From assembly GCF_900167975.1 (NCBI RefSeq), contig NZ_FUZU01000002.1, forward strand, positions 1,309,501 through 1,373,500: 64,000 nucleotides of DNA, in the 5' to 3' direction. The stretch is from Ohtaekwangia koreensis (GTDB lineage Bacteria; Bacteroidota; Bacteroidia; Cytophagales; Cyclobacteriaceae). Shown in pieces: positions 1 to 8,989 of this stretch. Below the pieces are notes generated by a model. It searched no databases. It was not told the origin of the DNA and was given only the letters and a program-made list of their open reading frames with translations. Position 1 is the first letter of the stretch, and the number at the start of each line of letters is the position of its first letter. A program made the translations under genes and the position numbers.

Positions 1-2011
1 ATACATCCGGGTATATATCGACAATATCGAGTTCTTTGATTTTGCGATTTCAGATATAGCGGGTGGTTCATTGGATGAATTTCATATACCGCATTACCTT
101 ATCCTGAACCTAGCGGTAGGTGGTTCTTATACGGGCGTTATGTCGGCAGCGGGTATTACGGCACCATTGCCTGGTAAAATGGAGATCGACTATATAAAGT
201 TATACCAGAACAGCGGCAGCTCGCTATATGTAGGAAGTGCCAATGCGCAGGCCGGTACGTTTGGTGTATATACTGAAACGACTCCGGTAAACAATGCATT
301 AACGTATGGCGTAGATGCTAATTTATACTTGTGGAATAATCTCACACCAATAACAGCAACGCCCTATGAAGGCAGCCAGGTAATGGCGTATCGCGCAAAT
401 GCAGGTGCATGGTTTGGATTGGGTGTGGCCACTGACTATAAGAACATGAGCAGCTTCTCCGGTGGTAATTTGAAATTTCACATGAAGACATCTTCCACCG
501 CTACATTTAAAGTCGGCATCAGCACGGCGTTTGGTGACAGCTGGATTAACTTTGTAAATGGTGGTCAACAATACGGATTGGTGCGCGATGGTAATTGGCA
601 CGAAGTAACGATCCCGTTTAGCGCGTTTTATAATCTGGATTTATACTCTGTCAAGCAGATGTTTATGGTGGTAGCTGATCCACCTGCAGCGAACGTTGAC
701 ATCTTTATAGACAATATATACTATAGCGGTGGAGCAGTGGTAAATCAACCGCCCACTGTATCGATTACATCGCCTTCTGCAGGCGCAAGCTTTGCGCAGG
801 GGCAAGCCATCACCATCAACGCTACTGCTGCAGATGCAAATGGCTCTGTAACGAAAGTAGAATTTCTGGCGGATGGTATAAAAATAGGAGAGGATACATC
901 TTCACCCTATACATTCAGTTGGTCGGGTGCAGCGGCTGGCAACAGAATCCTTACCGCGCGTGCCATTGATAACGGAAACGCTTCCACAACTTCATCATCT
1001 GTTTCCATTACCGTGAATGTAGCAGCTACTAACCTAGCGTTGAATAAAGCAGTTACAGTTTCGTCATCCGAGAATACAACACTTTCAGGTGCAGCCGCAG
1101 TAGATGGCAATGCAAGTACACGGTGGTCGAGTGCCTTCAGCGATCCGCAGTGGCTATATGTTGATCTGGGCGCAAGCTATGCAGTCAATCGTGTTAAGAT
1201 TACCTGGGAAGCTGCTTATGGAAAAGACTATCAGGTACAGGTGTCATCGAATGCTTCATCGTGGACAACCATTAAAACGATAACCAACAATACCACGCTC
1301 GTAAATGATCATAGCGGGTTGAGTGGAACAGGCCGGTATATTCGCATCTATGGCACCGCGCGTGGTACTGTGTATGGCTATTCAATTTTTGAACTGGAAA
1401 TATATGGTACACCGGGAACAACAAGCACCGTATGTACTGGCACTGCCACGAATGGTGACTATAGTTATGAGGTGTCCACAACGGGTGGTACAGTGAACTG
1501 GAAATTTATACCACTGGCACCAATTCAGGGTAGTACACTTGCTATACTCTATGTGAAGATTGGTAATGGCGGATATGCCGGGTATCCGATGACGGCATCA
1601 GGAAGTAACTTTACATATTCCCAGGTACAGAGCAGTGGGAGTGCGCTCACATTTTACTATACATACCGCGTAGGCAATACAACGACAGAACGCAATTCGA
1701 GTGCAAATCCGCATACCTATACCGTTGGTACCACATGTTCTGCCGGTGCGAGAAATGCAGCGCAGGAAGAAACGCAGCAGCTGGCGTTGGAGTCGCCCGT
1801 TGAAATATATCCTAATCCTGTTGAACATGAGTTACGGGTAAAAGGTATACAGGAAGCACCTGTGCGAATTACCGATATGACCGGAAAAGAAATTATGCAG
1901 GGAAACCTGCGAGGTGGAGCTATGGAAATCTCACCGCTGCATGCAGGGGTATATATAGCCATCATCCAAAGTAAAAAGGGAATGGTGGTGAAAAGATTTA
2001 TAAAACGCTGA
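1..2011 (+). CDS. GH16-type secreted glycanase, C-terminal part, with T9SS sorting domain (5' truncated)
   Basis: The frame is open from base 2, so the start lies outside the window; 669 residues are visible. The first ~65 residues contain ILNLAVGG and MEIDYIKLY, typical of the end of a GH16 (laminarinase/beta-glucanase) fold, but the catalytic motif is upstream and not seen. Then follow a galactose-binding-like domain (~85-240), a bacterial Ig-like domain starting PPTVSITSPSAG (~250-340), an F5/8C (CBM32-like) domain (~342-475), a ~100-residue domain I do not recognise, and a C-terminal YPNPVEHEL...KRFIKR segment typical of type IX secretion sorting domains. I infer a surface or secreted polysaccharide-degrading enzyme. 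A strong hairpin terminator follows. Confidence 0.85.
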   Translation, partial: YIRVYIDNIEFFDFAISDIAGGSLDEFHIPHYLILNLAVGGSYTGVMSAAGITAPLPGKMEIDYIKLYQNSGSSLYVGSANAQAGTFGVYTETTPVNNALTYGVDANLYLWNNLTPITATPYEGSQVMAYRANAGAWFGLGVATDYKNMSSFSGGNLKFHMKTSSTATFKVGISTAFGDSWINFVNGGQQYGLVRDGNWHEVTIPFSAFYNLDLYSVKQMFMVVADPPAANVDIFIDNIYYSGGAVVNQPPTVSITSPSAGASFAQGQAITINATAADANGSVTKVEFLADGIKIGEDTSSPYTFSWSGAAAGNRILTARAIDNGNASTTSSSVSITVNVAATNLALNKAVTVSSSENTTLSGAAAVDGNASTRWSSAFSDPQWLYVDLGASYAVNRVKITWEAAYGKDYQVQVSSNASSWTTIKTITNNTTLVNDHSGLSGTGRYIRIYGTARGTVYGYSIFELEIYGTPGTTSTVCTGTATNGDYSYEVSTTGGTVNWKFIPLAPIQGSTLAILYVKIGNGGYAGYPMTASGSNFTYSQVQSSGSALTFYYTYRVGNTTTERNSSANPHTYTVGTTCSAGARNAAQEETQQLALESPVEIYPNPVEHELRVKGIQEAPVRITDMTGKEIMQGNLRGGAMEISPLHAGVYIAIIQSKKGMVVKRFIKR

Positions 2012-2020
2012 TGTGTTTAT

Positions 2021-2056
2021 AGAGTAAGGAGGGGGTCTCTTCCTTACTCTTTTTTA
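2021..2056 (+). terminator. intrinsic terminator after the GH16 gene
   Basis: A 10-bp perfect stem (AGAGTAAGGA / TCCTTACTCT) with a 10-base loop is followed directly by a run of T. It starts ten bases after the stop codon. Confidence 0.8.
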
Positions 2057-2260
2057 TTTTTTTATATCTTCTTAGTCCTCCCTTCTTAGTTCTCTCGCCC
2101 CTTCTTCATTTTACAGCTCTCGATTTTTTAAGCCCCTTCATTCTATTTAGCGGCTGCATACAAACAGCTTCTTCTACGAACCCTCGTAGAACTTTAACGG
2201 ACATATATTTGTATTATTTGCAACGCCGATGTTCCTTGCATCTGAAAAAATACCAGCAAA

Positions 2261-2986
2261 ATGCATACTGTAAAAAGATTTTTTTTATTCATAGTGTTGC
2301 TGCTTGCAACCTTAGTCGTTGAAGTACGCGGTCAGCAGGCATCAGCGAAAGAGCAACTTTCAGTTGATGAATTCCAAACGAAGCTTCAGCAAAGTCCGGA
2401 TGGACAGCTTGTGGACGTACGCACTGCCGAAGAATACAAGAAGAATCATTTGAAGGGTGCGCTGAATCTTAATGTTAACAGTAAGGACTTCCAGAGACAG
2501 GTATCTTCCCTCGATAAATCAAAGCCTGTATTGGTATACTGCCTTTCCGGTGGAAGAAGTGCCAAGGCAGCAGCCTATATGCGCGAGCAGGGATTTAAAG
2601 AAGTATATGAAATGAGTGGAGGCATGATGCAATGGACTGCTCAGAATAAACCGTTTGAAGAAGGCCAGAAATCACTGCCCGGTATATCTGTCGAAGACTT
2701 CAATAAAAAAGTCAACACCGATAAAATTGTGCTTGTGGATTTTTATGCGAAGTGGTGTGCTCCCTGTAAAAAGATGGGACCCTGGCTCGAAGAACTCTCA
2801 ACACAGTATGCGGATCAAGTAACGTTGTTAAAGATTAACGTGGACGAAAATGCAACGTTGATTGGTAATATGAAAGTAGATGTACTTCCTACCATTTTAC
2901 TCTATAAAAATGGAAAGAAGGTATGGTCAAAGACAGGCCTTGCTGAAAAGGAAGAATTGGAAAAGTATATAAAAGCTAATCTATAG
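2261..2986 (+). CDS. secreted rhodanese-thioredoxin fusion protein
   Basis: 241 residues. An N-terminal signal peptide (first ~25 residues, hydrophobic run FLFIVLLLATLVV) points to the periplasm. Residues ~35-130 form a rhodanese domain with the active-site loop CLSGGRS; residues ~145-241 form a thioredoxin domain with the redox motif WCAPC. Sulfur transfer or thiol-disulfide exchange in the cell envelope is the likely role; the substrate cannot be read from sequence. The gene stands alone between two hairpin terminators. A TATATTTG box at 2204-2211 fits the -7 element of Bacteroidota promoters, but I found no matching -33 box. Confidence 0.88.
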   Translation: MHTVKRFFLFIVLLLATLVVEVRGQQASAKEQLSVDEFQTKLQQSPDGQLVDVRTAEEYKKNHLKGALNLNVNSKDFQRQVSSLDKSKPVLVYCLSGGRSAKAAAYMREQGFKEVYEMSGGMMQWTAQNKPFEEGQKSLPGISVEDFNKKVNTDKIVLVDFYAKWCAPCKKMGPWLEELSTQYADQVTLLKINVDENATLIGNMKVDVLPTILLYKNGKKVWSKTGLAEKEELEKYIKANL

Positions 2987-2993
2987 TGAAAAG

Positions 2994-3029
2994 TATATCT
3001 CCCGCAGGTTGTTCTTTGCGGGAGATATA
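2994..3029. terminator. bidirectional terminator between convergent genes
   Basis: A perfect 13-bp stem (TATATCTCCCGCA / TGCGGGAGATATA) with a 10-base loop lies in the 47-base gap between the rhodanese-thioredoxin gene and the convergent serine hydrolase gene. Confidence 0.75.
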
Positions 3030-3033
3030 TAGT

Positions 3034-4302
3034 TTAGTCAGCGAAACTCTGGTACGTGAGTGTCTTGAATTTGTCACCGATGCTCCAATAGGGAGTCTGG
3101 TATAGATTGGTAAAGATCAGGCCGATCAGTTTTTCTTTCGGATCAGCCCAGTAATGCGTATTAAAGGCTCCGCCCCACGAAAACGTTCCGAGTGATAAAA
3201 CAGATTGGTAATCATTTTCGATGGTCTCCAATCCAAAGCCCAAACCTACGTGTGTTCCCGGAACATGCTGATCGGTTAACATCAACTCGATTGTCTTACG
3301 ACTCAAAAGCTTTACGCCATTGTATTGTCCATTGTTTAGGAACAGTTGCAGGAACTTCGCATAATCCTCTACGGTAGAAGAGAGACCTGCTCCACCCGAG
3401 AAATATGTACCTGCAGTTTTCGGATAATCCGGGTTAACATTGTCGTACGCCTTCGTTTCCGGTTTTACAATCTTGCCATCTTTTCCTCCAGCATACAGCG
3501 TTACCAGGCGGCTATACTTTTCCTTTGGTAAGTAGAAGTAAGTGTCCTTCATCCCCAATGGATCGAAAATACGTTTTCGTAAGAATTCATCGAAAGACAT
3601 ACCTGACCAGATTTCAACCAGGTAGCCCAGCACATCGTTATTCAATCCGTATGTCCATTGTTCACCAGGGTTGTGTTTCAATGGAAGTTTGCCCAGTATT
3701 TTTATTCGGTCAGCCAACACCATATCGTTGTTGCCTATACCGCTGGGAACTCCGGCCTTTGCATATATAGCTTTAAACTCCGTGCTCCCAATGGCAGCGT
3801 AATCTATACCGGAAGAATGAGTAAAGAGATGCCGGACAGTAACTTCACCTTTCGCAGGTTCGGAAGCATAGCTGCTGTCTTTCGGGTTGAATGTCTTCAA
3901 TACCGTAGCATTCTTGAATTCAGGTATATATTTCGAGATCGGGTCATCGAGCAGAAATTTACCTTCCTCCCAAAGCATCATGGCTGCCAGGCTGGTAATC
4001 GCTTTGGTCTGTGATGCTATTCTGAAAATGTCGTCTTTCTTCAGAGCTGCTTTGGATTCAACATCGCTATATCCGTATGCTTTGTGATACGCAATTTTTC
4101 CATTGCGTACGATCAACACGACAGCACCGGGTATCCATTTGTTGGTGATGTGTTCATTCACCATTTTATCAATTCGAAGAAGCCGGTCTGCGGAGAGACC
4201 GGCTTCTTCAGGCTTGGCAACGGGTGTAAGAAGTTTAGGTTGAGAAACGGCAATAACAGAAACAAAACAAAGAAGTGCTATTGCAAAAGAAACATTGCGC
4301 AT
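3034..4302 (-). CDS. serine hydrolase, beta-lactamase/esterase family (class C fold)
   Basis: 422 residues with a signal peptide (~20 residues). The SxxK motif is SQTK at residues 97-100, in the context FRIASQTKAITSLA. The second conserved element is WTYGLNNDVLGYLVE around residue 218, and a Gly-rich stretch near residue 300 (GTYFSGGAGLSS) is typical of the family. Such proteins act as periplasmic esterases, D-aminopeptidases or penicillin-binding-like enzymes; true beta-lactamase activity cannot be claimed. Monocistronic; its 3' end faces the terminator at 2994-3029. A second, divergent member of the family is at 53554-54834. Confidence 0.88.
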   Translation of the reverse strand: MRNVSFAIALLCFVSVIAVSQPKLLTPVAKPEEAGLSADRLLRIDKMVNEHITNKWIPGAVVLIVRNGKIAYHKAYGYSDVESKAALKKDDIFRIASQTKAITSLAAMMLWEEGKFLLDDPISKYIPEFKNATVLKTFNPKDSSYASEPAKGEVTVRHLFTHSSGIDYAAIGSTEFKAIYAKAGVPSGIGNNDMVLADRIKILGKLPLKHNPGEQWTYGLNNDVLGYLVEIWSGMSFDEFLRKRIFDPLGMKDTYFYLPKEKYSRLVTLYAGGKDGKIVKPETKAYDNVNPDYPKTAGTYFSGGAGLSSTVEDYAKFLQLFLNNGQYNGVKLLSRKTIELMLTDQHVPGTHVGLGFGLETIENDYQSVLSLGTFSWGGAFNTHYWADPKEKLIGLIFTNLYQTPYWSIGDKFKTLTYQSFAD

Positions 4303-4336
4303 GGTTGTAGTTATAAATTTAAAAATTTGATCGTGG

Positions 4337-4906
4337 CTATACTTTGACGTGTGCCCAGTTCTCTCCGATTTTAATCCGGTGGATCTGCATGTCAGAAACT
4401 CTGAAACGCTTGGCCAGCGCTTTTAATGTTGGTTGCTTCTTCGATTTGAAAAGTGCAACCTTTATTTGTTTTACTTTATCGACTGTTAGTTTAGGACCTT
4501 CATCGGGGTTTAAGCGTTGCAATACATTAGGATCTTTTTTTGCATGCTCAATCTGTGTATCATGCGTAACCCACTTCAGATTGGTTGCCTTGTTGTTTTC
4601 TTTTTTATGATCGACATGAATTACAAAGGCTGTTTTGGTACTGGTTGGTTTATTGAAGTATTCAGCGACAAGCCTGTGTATATAATAATTTTGACGAGTG
4701 TCCTCGCGACCAATGGTTATACTAGGATACCCTTGCGTCAATCGCGGTTTCAGAATATACCCATCTTCGATGGCGGCTTTGAAGCTGACAATGCGACCCT
4801 TGTCTGATACAGCATAGCGCTTGGTAGAAGTTCCCTTCTTCAGTTTTAGTTCCTTCCAGTCTTCGCCAGGAAGGACTTTCAATTTGGTTTTGTTTGTTGT
4901 AGCCAT
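4337..4906 (-). CDS. NUMOD4/HNH homing-endonuclease-like protein
   Basis: 189 residues. Residues ~14-60 match the NUMOD4 pattern (W K x L ... Y x V S D x G R I V S). Residues ~75-120 carry an HNH_3-type segment with IHRLVAEYF, HVDHKKENN and NLKWVT, the usual spacing for this nuclease family. The tail (LKALAKRFRVSDMQIHRIKIG) looks like a small helix-turn-helix. Such proteins are normally homing endonucleases of phages or introns. Here the gene is free-standing, with no recognisable intron or phage neighbour, so it may be a solo mobile gene or a domesticated nuclease. It is transcribed towards the serine hydrolase gene but 34 bases separate them. Confidence 0.8.
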   Translation of the reverse strand: MATTNKTKLKVLPGEDWKELKLKKGTSTKRYAVSDKGRIVSFKAAIEDGYILKPRLTQGYPSITIGREDTRQNYYIHRLVAEYFNKPTSTKTAFVIHVDHKKENNKATNLKWVTHDTQIEHAKKDPNVLQRLNPDEGPKLTVDKVKQIKVALFKSKKQPTLKALAKRFRVSDMQIHRIKIGENWAHVKV

Positions 4907-5673
4907 AAGTTAAGTGGTAAAGGTTCAGATTAGGTTTCAGGCTTGTAGAACCTTACGGATACTCAAGCCTGTATAGGGAGTATGTACAGGATGCGTTTCA
5001 ATATAAAACATATCCCTTGTGCGTATAAGGTGCCGCTGATGACTGCCTGTGTCGACCGCATGAAGTATATACCGCCGGTATAACGTAATCACGGTTGACT
5101 GCAGTCCCTTGAGGGAAAGAATTATATTATATATAGTATGTATATAGTAACGGGTATTTATAGTACGGATGAACTCTGCAAGTACAGTATAATGGTCAAC
5201 GATATATAAACTTCGTGCACCTCGCGATAAAACGTTACCTGCGCGGACTTTACTACAAGAGTTTTTCGTGTTAAACTTTTGAAGCATTGTTAAAATACGT
5301 CTAGGTTTTCATGGCCTGGCACTAAGGGGTAACAGCGGGCATTAGTGGCTATACAGACGATGAATGTTATTAAAGTAAAGATTATTTTTTGTAAGGGTCA
5401 AGGCTTTCGCCAAAAAGGTGGCAGTTTTTTCTTGATAGACATGGGCTTTTGATGCTATAACATCTAAAGAAGAGTCGTTGCGATTGTACCGCATCTCCGT
5501 TAAGGCCTGTAAACATTGCACTACGGCCGGTATAGATAAAGATCGCGGTTCCTGTTATACCCTAAGTATACCGGATCTACGTAACCTACACAGATGGGGG
5601 ATTATGCCTGATCTTGACTCCCGCAAAAGTATACCCTATACTATACTTCTGTCTTCTGCGGCAGCGTCAAGTC
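4907..5673. other. 767-base region without a supported gene
   Basis: The longest open frame (4937-5287, minus, 116 codons) has no recognisable motif and biased composition, so I do not call it. An 8-bp inverted repeat (CAGGCTTG / CAAGCCTG) lies at 4938-4971. I see no tRNA cloverleaf, promoter match or repeat that would explain the length. Confidence 0.5.
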
Positions 5674-6039
5674 TTAGTAATCCTTTTTTACCACCAGCAA
5701 AAAGTAATCTTTTTCAATCGGCAGGTAGCCATGTTCATAGCAATAGAAATATTGGGCACCATCCCGGGTCTTATAAATACTGGTGAAGAGATTGAAATCA
5801 AACCCTTTGGCATTAAGCTTTTCGCGGCTAACCCTGCTTTTTCCGTCTGGGTTCAGGTCAATCAGTATCCTTCTGTTTCTGCGCAGTATATTATTGACAT
5901 TGCGCATATAGTTGGTATCATCACTATTGAGCTTGTTGTTATAGGCACTGCGACATTGATCGGAGCAAAATTTTTTGTCAATCCTGCCTTTAATAGGTGT
6001 CCCACACTCGATGCAAACCTTTTTAATTATTTCTGACAT
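5674..6039 (-). CDS. small zinc-ribbon protein of unknown function
   Basis: 121 residues. A treble-clef/zinc-ribbon motif near the N-terminus, CIECGTPIKG...KKFCSDQCR (residues 9-29), places four cysteines as CxxC...CxxxC. The rest (YMRNVNNILRRNRRILIDLNP... then a short beta-rich tail) resembles a small family seen in Bacteroidota; no enzymatic role is known to me. It is transcribed away from ssb, and the 151-base gap between them must hold both promoters. A nucleic-acid or protein-binding role is only an inference from the zinc ribbon. Confidence 0.75.
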   Translation of the reverse strand: MSEIIKKVCIECGTPIKGRIDKKFCSDQCRSAYNNKLNSDDTNYMRNVNNILRRNRRILIDLNPDGKSRVSREKLNAKGFDFNLFTSIYKTRDGAQYFYCYEHGYLPIEKDYFLLVVKKDY

Positions 6040-6190
6040 ATAACGTTCCGTTTACAAACGGCTACAAATGGAAGTAAGCGTTTTCTATACAACTATAACT
6101 TTTTTGTTCCTGCACCTTTGCATCGTCAATACAACGGCAGGGGTAGACAAATAATTACGCTTAAAATGTAAACAATAAATAGATACATAT

Positions 6191-6526
6191 ATGTCAAACT
6201 TAAGAAACAGTGTACAACTTATCGGTCGTTTAGGTAAAGATCCTGAAATCAAAGTCTTTGATAGCGGCAAGAAGCTCGCAACGTTTACCATTGCTACGAA
6301 CAGCGCATACCGAAATAATAAAGGAGATAAGGTAGAGGAAGTGCAATGGCATAACCTCGTAATGTGGGATAAACTTGCAGATATAGCTGCCCAATATTTA
6401 AAGAAAGGAAGTGAAGTAGCGATCGAAGGTAAGCTGGTGCATCGCTCGTATGAAACTTCCGAGGGAGAGAAACGCTATACTACCGAAATAAATGTAAATG
6501 ATATTGTGATGTTGGGAGGTAAGTAA
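6191..6526 (+). CDS. ssb: single-stranded DNA-binding protein, short form
   Basis: 111 residues. The OB-fold is clear from the start: NSVQLIGRLGKDPEI, then LATFTIATNSAY, then WHNLVMWDKLADIAAQYLKKG and VAIEGKLVHRSYE. It ends at EINVNDIVMLGGK, directly after the OB-fold, so it lacks both the flexible linker and the acidic C-terminal tip (DDDIPF-like) that recruits partner proteins in canonical Ssb. It is probably an accessory Ssb, with the full-length paralogue elsewhere. It is monocistronic and is followed by a hairpin terminator. Confidence 0.93.
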   Translation: MSNLRNSVQLIGRLGKDPEIKVFDSGKKLATFTIATNSAYRNNKGDKVEEVQWHNLVMWDKLADIAAQYLKKGSEVAIEGKLVHRSYETSEGEKRYTTEINVNDIVMLGGK

Positions 6527-6601
6527 AACAGGTTGAAGTTAACCACCACACCCCGTTAGCCCGTAACCGTTAGCCATAACGTTGTTCTTTGTTTAGGCTT
6601 G

Positions 6602-6631
6602 AGCCTGGCTTCAATGGAGCCAGGCTTTTTA
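6602..6631. terminator. terminator between ssb and the convergent 6636-7709 gene
   Basis: A 9-bp perfect stem (AGCCTGGCT / AGCCAGGCT) with a 7-base loop is followed by TTTTT. It lies in the 109-base gap between convergent genes and may serve both. Confidence 0.8.
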
Positions 6632-6635
6632 GTTT

Positions 6636-7709
6636 TTAGAACGCATAATTAAGTTTGAGACCAAACTGGAATTTTTTGAAATCATTGGTCAGGTAAAACT
6701 CCGGGACTATATTTAATCGCGTGCTGCCTAAATCTGATACGATAAAAAGCTTTGCGGTTTTGCCTTGAAAGAAATTTTCAGTTTCGTGTACAAGTATAGC
6801 GGCCCCAATACCGCCCCACATTTCGCGATCGCCTTTTGTGTTGAAATTTTTTCGATACGATACGCCCAAAAAAGAACTGATCGAATTGTTATAGCCGCCT
6901 TCAGGCTTTTTATCCAGTAGAAACATACTTGAATAGGTAAATTCTATTTTGCGGTTCCTCCGGTTGAACCGATCACTAAAGCTCAGGCCAATGGCTCCGG
7001 TTAGTTCCGGATAAAGCTTATCTCTCAATACACCAACCGCTGCACTGCCGGTTGCATAAATTAAATCATGCGGCTCAGTATGCAGAATGTTGCTATAGCT
7101 TATCGCATTATTTTGAATGATAATTCGGGCTTTGAAACTTTTTCTCCCGATATACCAATTTTTGGACGCATCGCGAATGCTGGAAACTATTTGAATGAAA
7201 TTCTTTGAAGATAATTCCTGAAGCTTGCTGCGCTCTGGAACATATAGATATACTTTGGCTATATCCGTATTTAAATAGATTTCTATACCGGGCGGGAGAA
7301 GTTGAACGATCTCTTTCTCCTTTACAAGAAGCTTGGTCTGTGACTTTTTCTCTTCAATGGTGATCTCCTTCTGATTGTCCTTCCGGTAGGTGGCATTCAC
7401 AACTATAGATGCGTTGGTACTTAAAGTTGTGGGTAAACTTTTTTCAAGATAAGTGTTTAGCTCCAGAAGCGTTGCTGGGAAATTTTCTATGAATGCGTTG
7501 TTGGCCTGAAAGTTCTTCAGCTCAAAGACTACTAACGCTTCCTGCTCTGGAAATTCAACACGGATAGAATCCGGAAAGTAATGTATACCGTTGCGCGTGT
7601 CGCGGTATATATTCTGATGTCGGTCCGTACCTTGGCTATAATTTAGTGTTTGGCCTTGCAAGCCATAGAAAGAAACTATAAAGAAGATTGCAACAATGGA
7701 GTGTTTCAT
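6636..7709 (-). CDS. secreted/outer-membrane protein of unknown function in a sigma-factor operon
   Basis: 357 residues with a signal peptide (cleavage near GLQGQ, residue ~19). I recognise no catalytic family. The C-terminal half is rich in alternating aromatic strands and the chain ends FQFGLKLNYAF with a terminal Phe, as in outer-membrane beta-barrels. It follows the ECF sigma factor (8450-8989) and a membrane-anchored protein (7807-8460) on the same strand, 97 bases downstream of the latter. It is probably the structural output of that regulatory pair or a co-expressed envelope protein. Confidence 0.65.
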   Translation of the reverse strand: MKHSIVAIFFIVSFYGLQGQTLNYSQGTDRHQNIYRDTRNGIHYFPDSIRVEFPEQEALVVFELKNFQANNAFIENFPATLLELNTYLEKSLPTTLSTNASIVVNATYRKDNQKEITIEEKKSQTKLLVKEKEIVQLLPPGIEIYLNTDIAKVYLYVPERSKLQELSSKNFIQIVSSIRDASKNWYIGRKSFKARIIIQNNAISYSNILHTEPHDLIYATGSAAVGVLRDKLYPELTGAIGLSFSDRFNRRNRKIEFTYSSMFLLDKKPEGGYNNSISSFLGVSYRKNFNTKGDREMWGGIGAAILVHETENFFQGKTAKLFIVSDLGSTRLNIVPEFYLTNDFKKFQFGLKLNYAF

Positions 7710-7806
7710 GAGTTTGTAATAAGGTTTAATGTCAGAAATAATTTAAAATGGCAAGCCCTGTCTCAATGCATTGAGAGCTTTTGATTATATATAGTTTATT
7801 GTTTAC

Positions 7807-8460
7807 TTAATTGATTCGCGCAATGATGAGTTTACTTTCACCGTTAGCGTTATCCGGAAACTTTTCTTTTTCTGAATTGAAAAACCTGAATTTGGATTTC
7901 TTCTCTTTGCGCGTTGCGACTACCGGTTGCTCTTGCTGTGGAATTATACCGATAATTACTTTTACCCGCGGGCTTCCGTTTTCCGTAGCAACCGGAGCGT
8001 TCACATCATATACTATAAAATCCACTGATGCGACCGCGGGCACTTCTGTAAAGTATATACTCGCAGAATCCTGATTTTTAACAGGTGAAGCATCTGGCAA
8101 TTTCGATTCAACCGACTTGTAATTTTTAGAAGTGTTGATCTTGGCAGGAGCGATCGGCTCCATTTTTAAATGTGACACAACAGGTTTCTCATCTATACTC
8201 TGCACAGCAGGTTTACTGGTTTCTTTGGTCAATGCTTTTTCCTGTGAAGCTGCCGAGATAGTATAGCCCAAATAAATATATTTCACCGCCAGCAACGCCA
8301 CAACCAGTGATGCTGCGATAGAGAAGTATATCGGCTTTCTGGAACGGGTTTTTGTTTTCATCCCCATCCGCTCCCATACTTTTTCTTTTTGCCAACGCGT
8401 TGGACGCATCTCTGCTGCGTATACCTTGCGTTGGATAGTTTTTTGAATGTCAGGTTCCAT
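7807..8460 (-). CDS. single-pass membrane protein, likely anti-sigma-type regulator
   Basis: 217 residues. The N-terminal ~45 residues are basic and cytoplasmic-like (RPTRWQKEKVWERMGMKTKTRSRKP in outline), followed by one transmembrane segment (~48-65, YFSIAASLVVALLAVKYIY) and a long polar, Pro/Lys-rich outer part. This layout, and an 11-base overlap with the ECF sigma gene just upstream, suggests an anti-sigma or sigma-linked membrane regulator. No zinc anti-sigma motif (HxxxCxxC) is present, so the assignment rests on topology and position. The C-terminus has no recognisable domain. Confidence 0.65.
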   Translation of the reverse strand: MEPDIQKTIQRKVYAAEMRPTRWQKEKVWERMGMKTKTRSRKPIYFSIAASLVVALLAVKYIYLGYTISAASQEKALTKETSKPAVQSIDEKPVVSHLKMEPIAPAKINTSKNYKSVESKLPDASPVKNQDSASIYFTEVPAVASVDFIVYDVNAPVATENGSPRVKVIIGIIPQQEQPVVATRKEKKSKFRFFNSEKEKFPDNANGESKLIIARIN

Positions 8461-8989
8461 AATGATAGCCCTCTTGTATAAGCATTTTCTTTAGCATGGT
8501 CTTCGCCTTGAACAACTGCGATCGTGATGTGTTCTCACTGATCTGCAGCATGCCGGCAATCTCTGCGTGATTAAATCCCTCTATAACAGAGAGGTTAAAA
8601 ACGGTTCGGTATCCCGTGGGGAGCTGCGTAATGAAATAGTATATATCCTCTGCTTCCTGCTCGCTGAAAGCGTTGAGCTCAGGTTCAGGCAACGATGCCT
8701 CCAGGCTTTCTGTGAGGTTGAAGTTATGACTTCGCCGAAGCCACATCAACGATTCGTTCACCACGATCCTGCGCATCCAACCTTCCGTACAGCCTTCTCC
8801 CTGGTAAATAAAATTTCCGATGCCGTTAAATATTTTTGTAAAGGCAGTCATCAGGACATCCTCTGCTTCTTCACTTTTTATGTAGCGATACGCGAGCCGG
8901 TATAAACGATCTGCATACAACGCGTAGAGTTGCTCCTGCGCTCTGCGGTCGTTTTGCTTACATCGTTTTACCAGGTCTGCCTCTTTCAA
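8450..8989 (-). CDS. RNA polymerase ECF sigma factor
   Basis: 179 residues with both ECF regions. Region 2 has LYALYADRLYRLAYRYIKSEEAEDVLMTAF (core RNA polymerase and -10 binding); region 4 near residues 118-170 contains LPTGYRTVFNLSVIEGFNHAEIAGML followed by the recognition helix SENTSRSQLFKAK. The start codon is TTG: an in-frame stop lies five codons upstream and no ATG intervenes. It is the first gene of a three-gene unit (sigma, membrane regulator, outer-membrane protein) and overlaps the second gene by 11 bases, so translational coupling is likely. The inducing signal is unknown. Confidence 0.9.
   Translation of the reverse strand: MKEADLVKRCKQNDRRAQEQLYALYADRLYRLAYRYIKSEEAEDVLMTAFTKIFNGIGNFIYQGEGCTEGWMRRIVVNESLMWLRRSHNFNLTESLEASLPEPELNAFSEQEAEDIYYFITQLPTGYRTVFNLSVIEGFNHAEIAGMLQISENTSRSQLFKAKTMLKKMLIQEGYHYGT

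Noticed and set aside
3034-4302. Antibiotic-resistance beta-lactamase
   Set aside because: The SxxK motif is present, but family members are mostly esterases or peptidases and nothing specific to resistance enzymes is seen.
4937-5287. Open frame of 116 codons on the minus strand
   Set aside because: No conserved motif, unusual composition and no start context; it lies in a region that looks non-coding.
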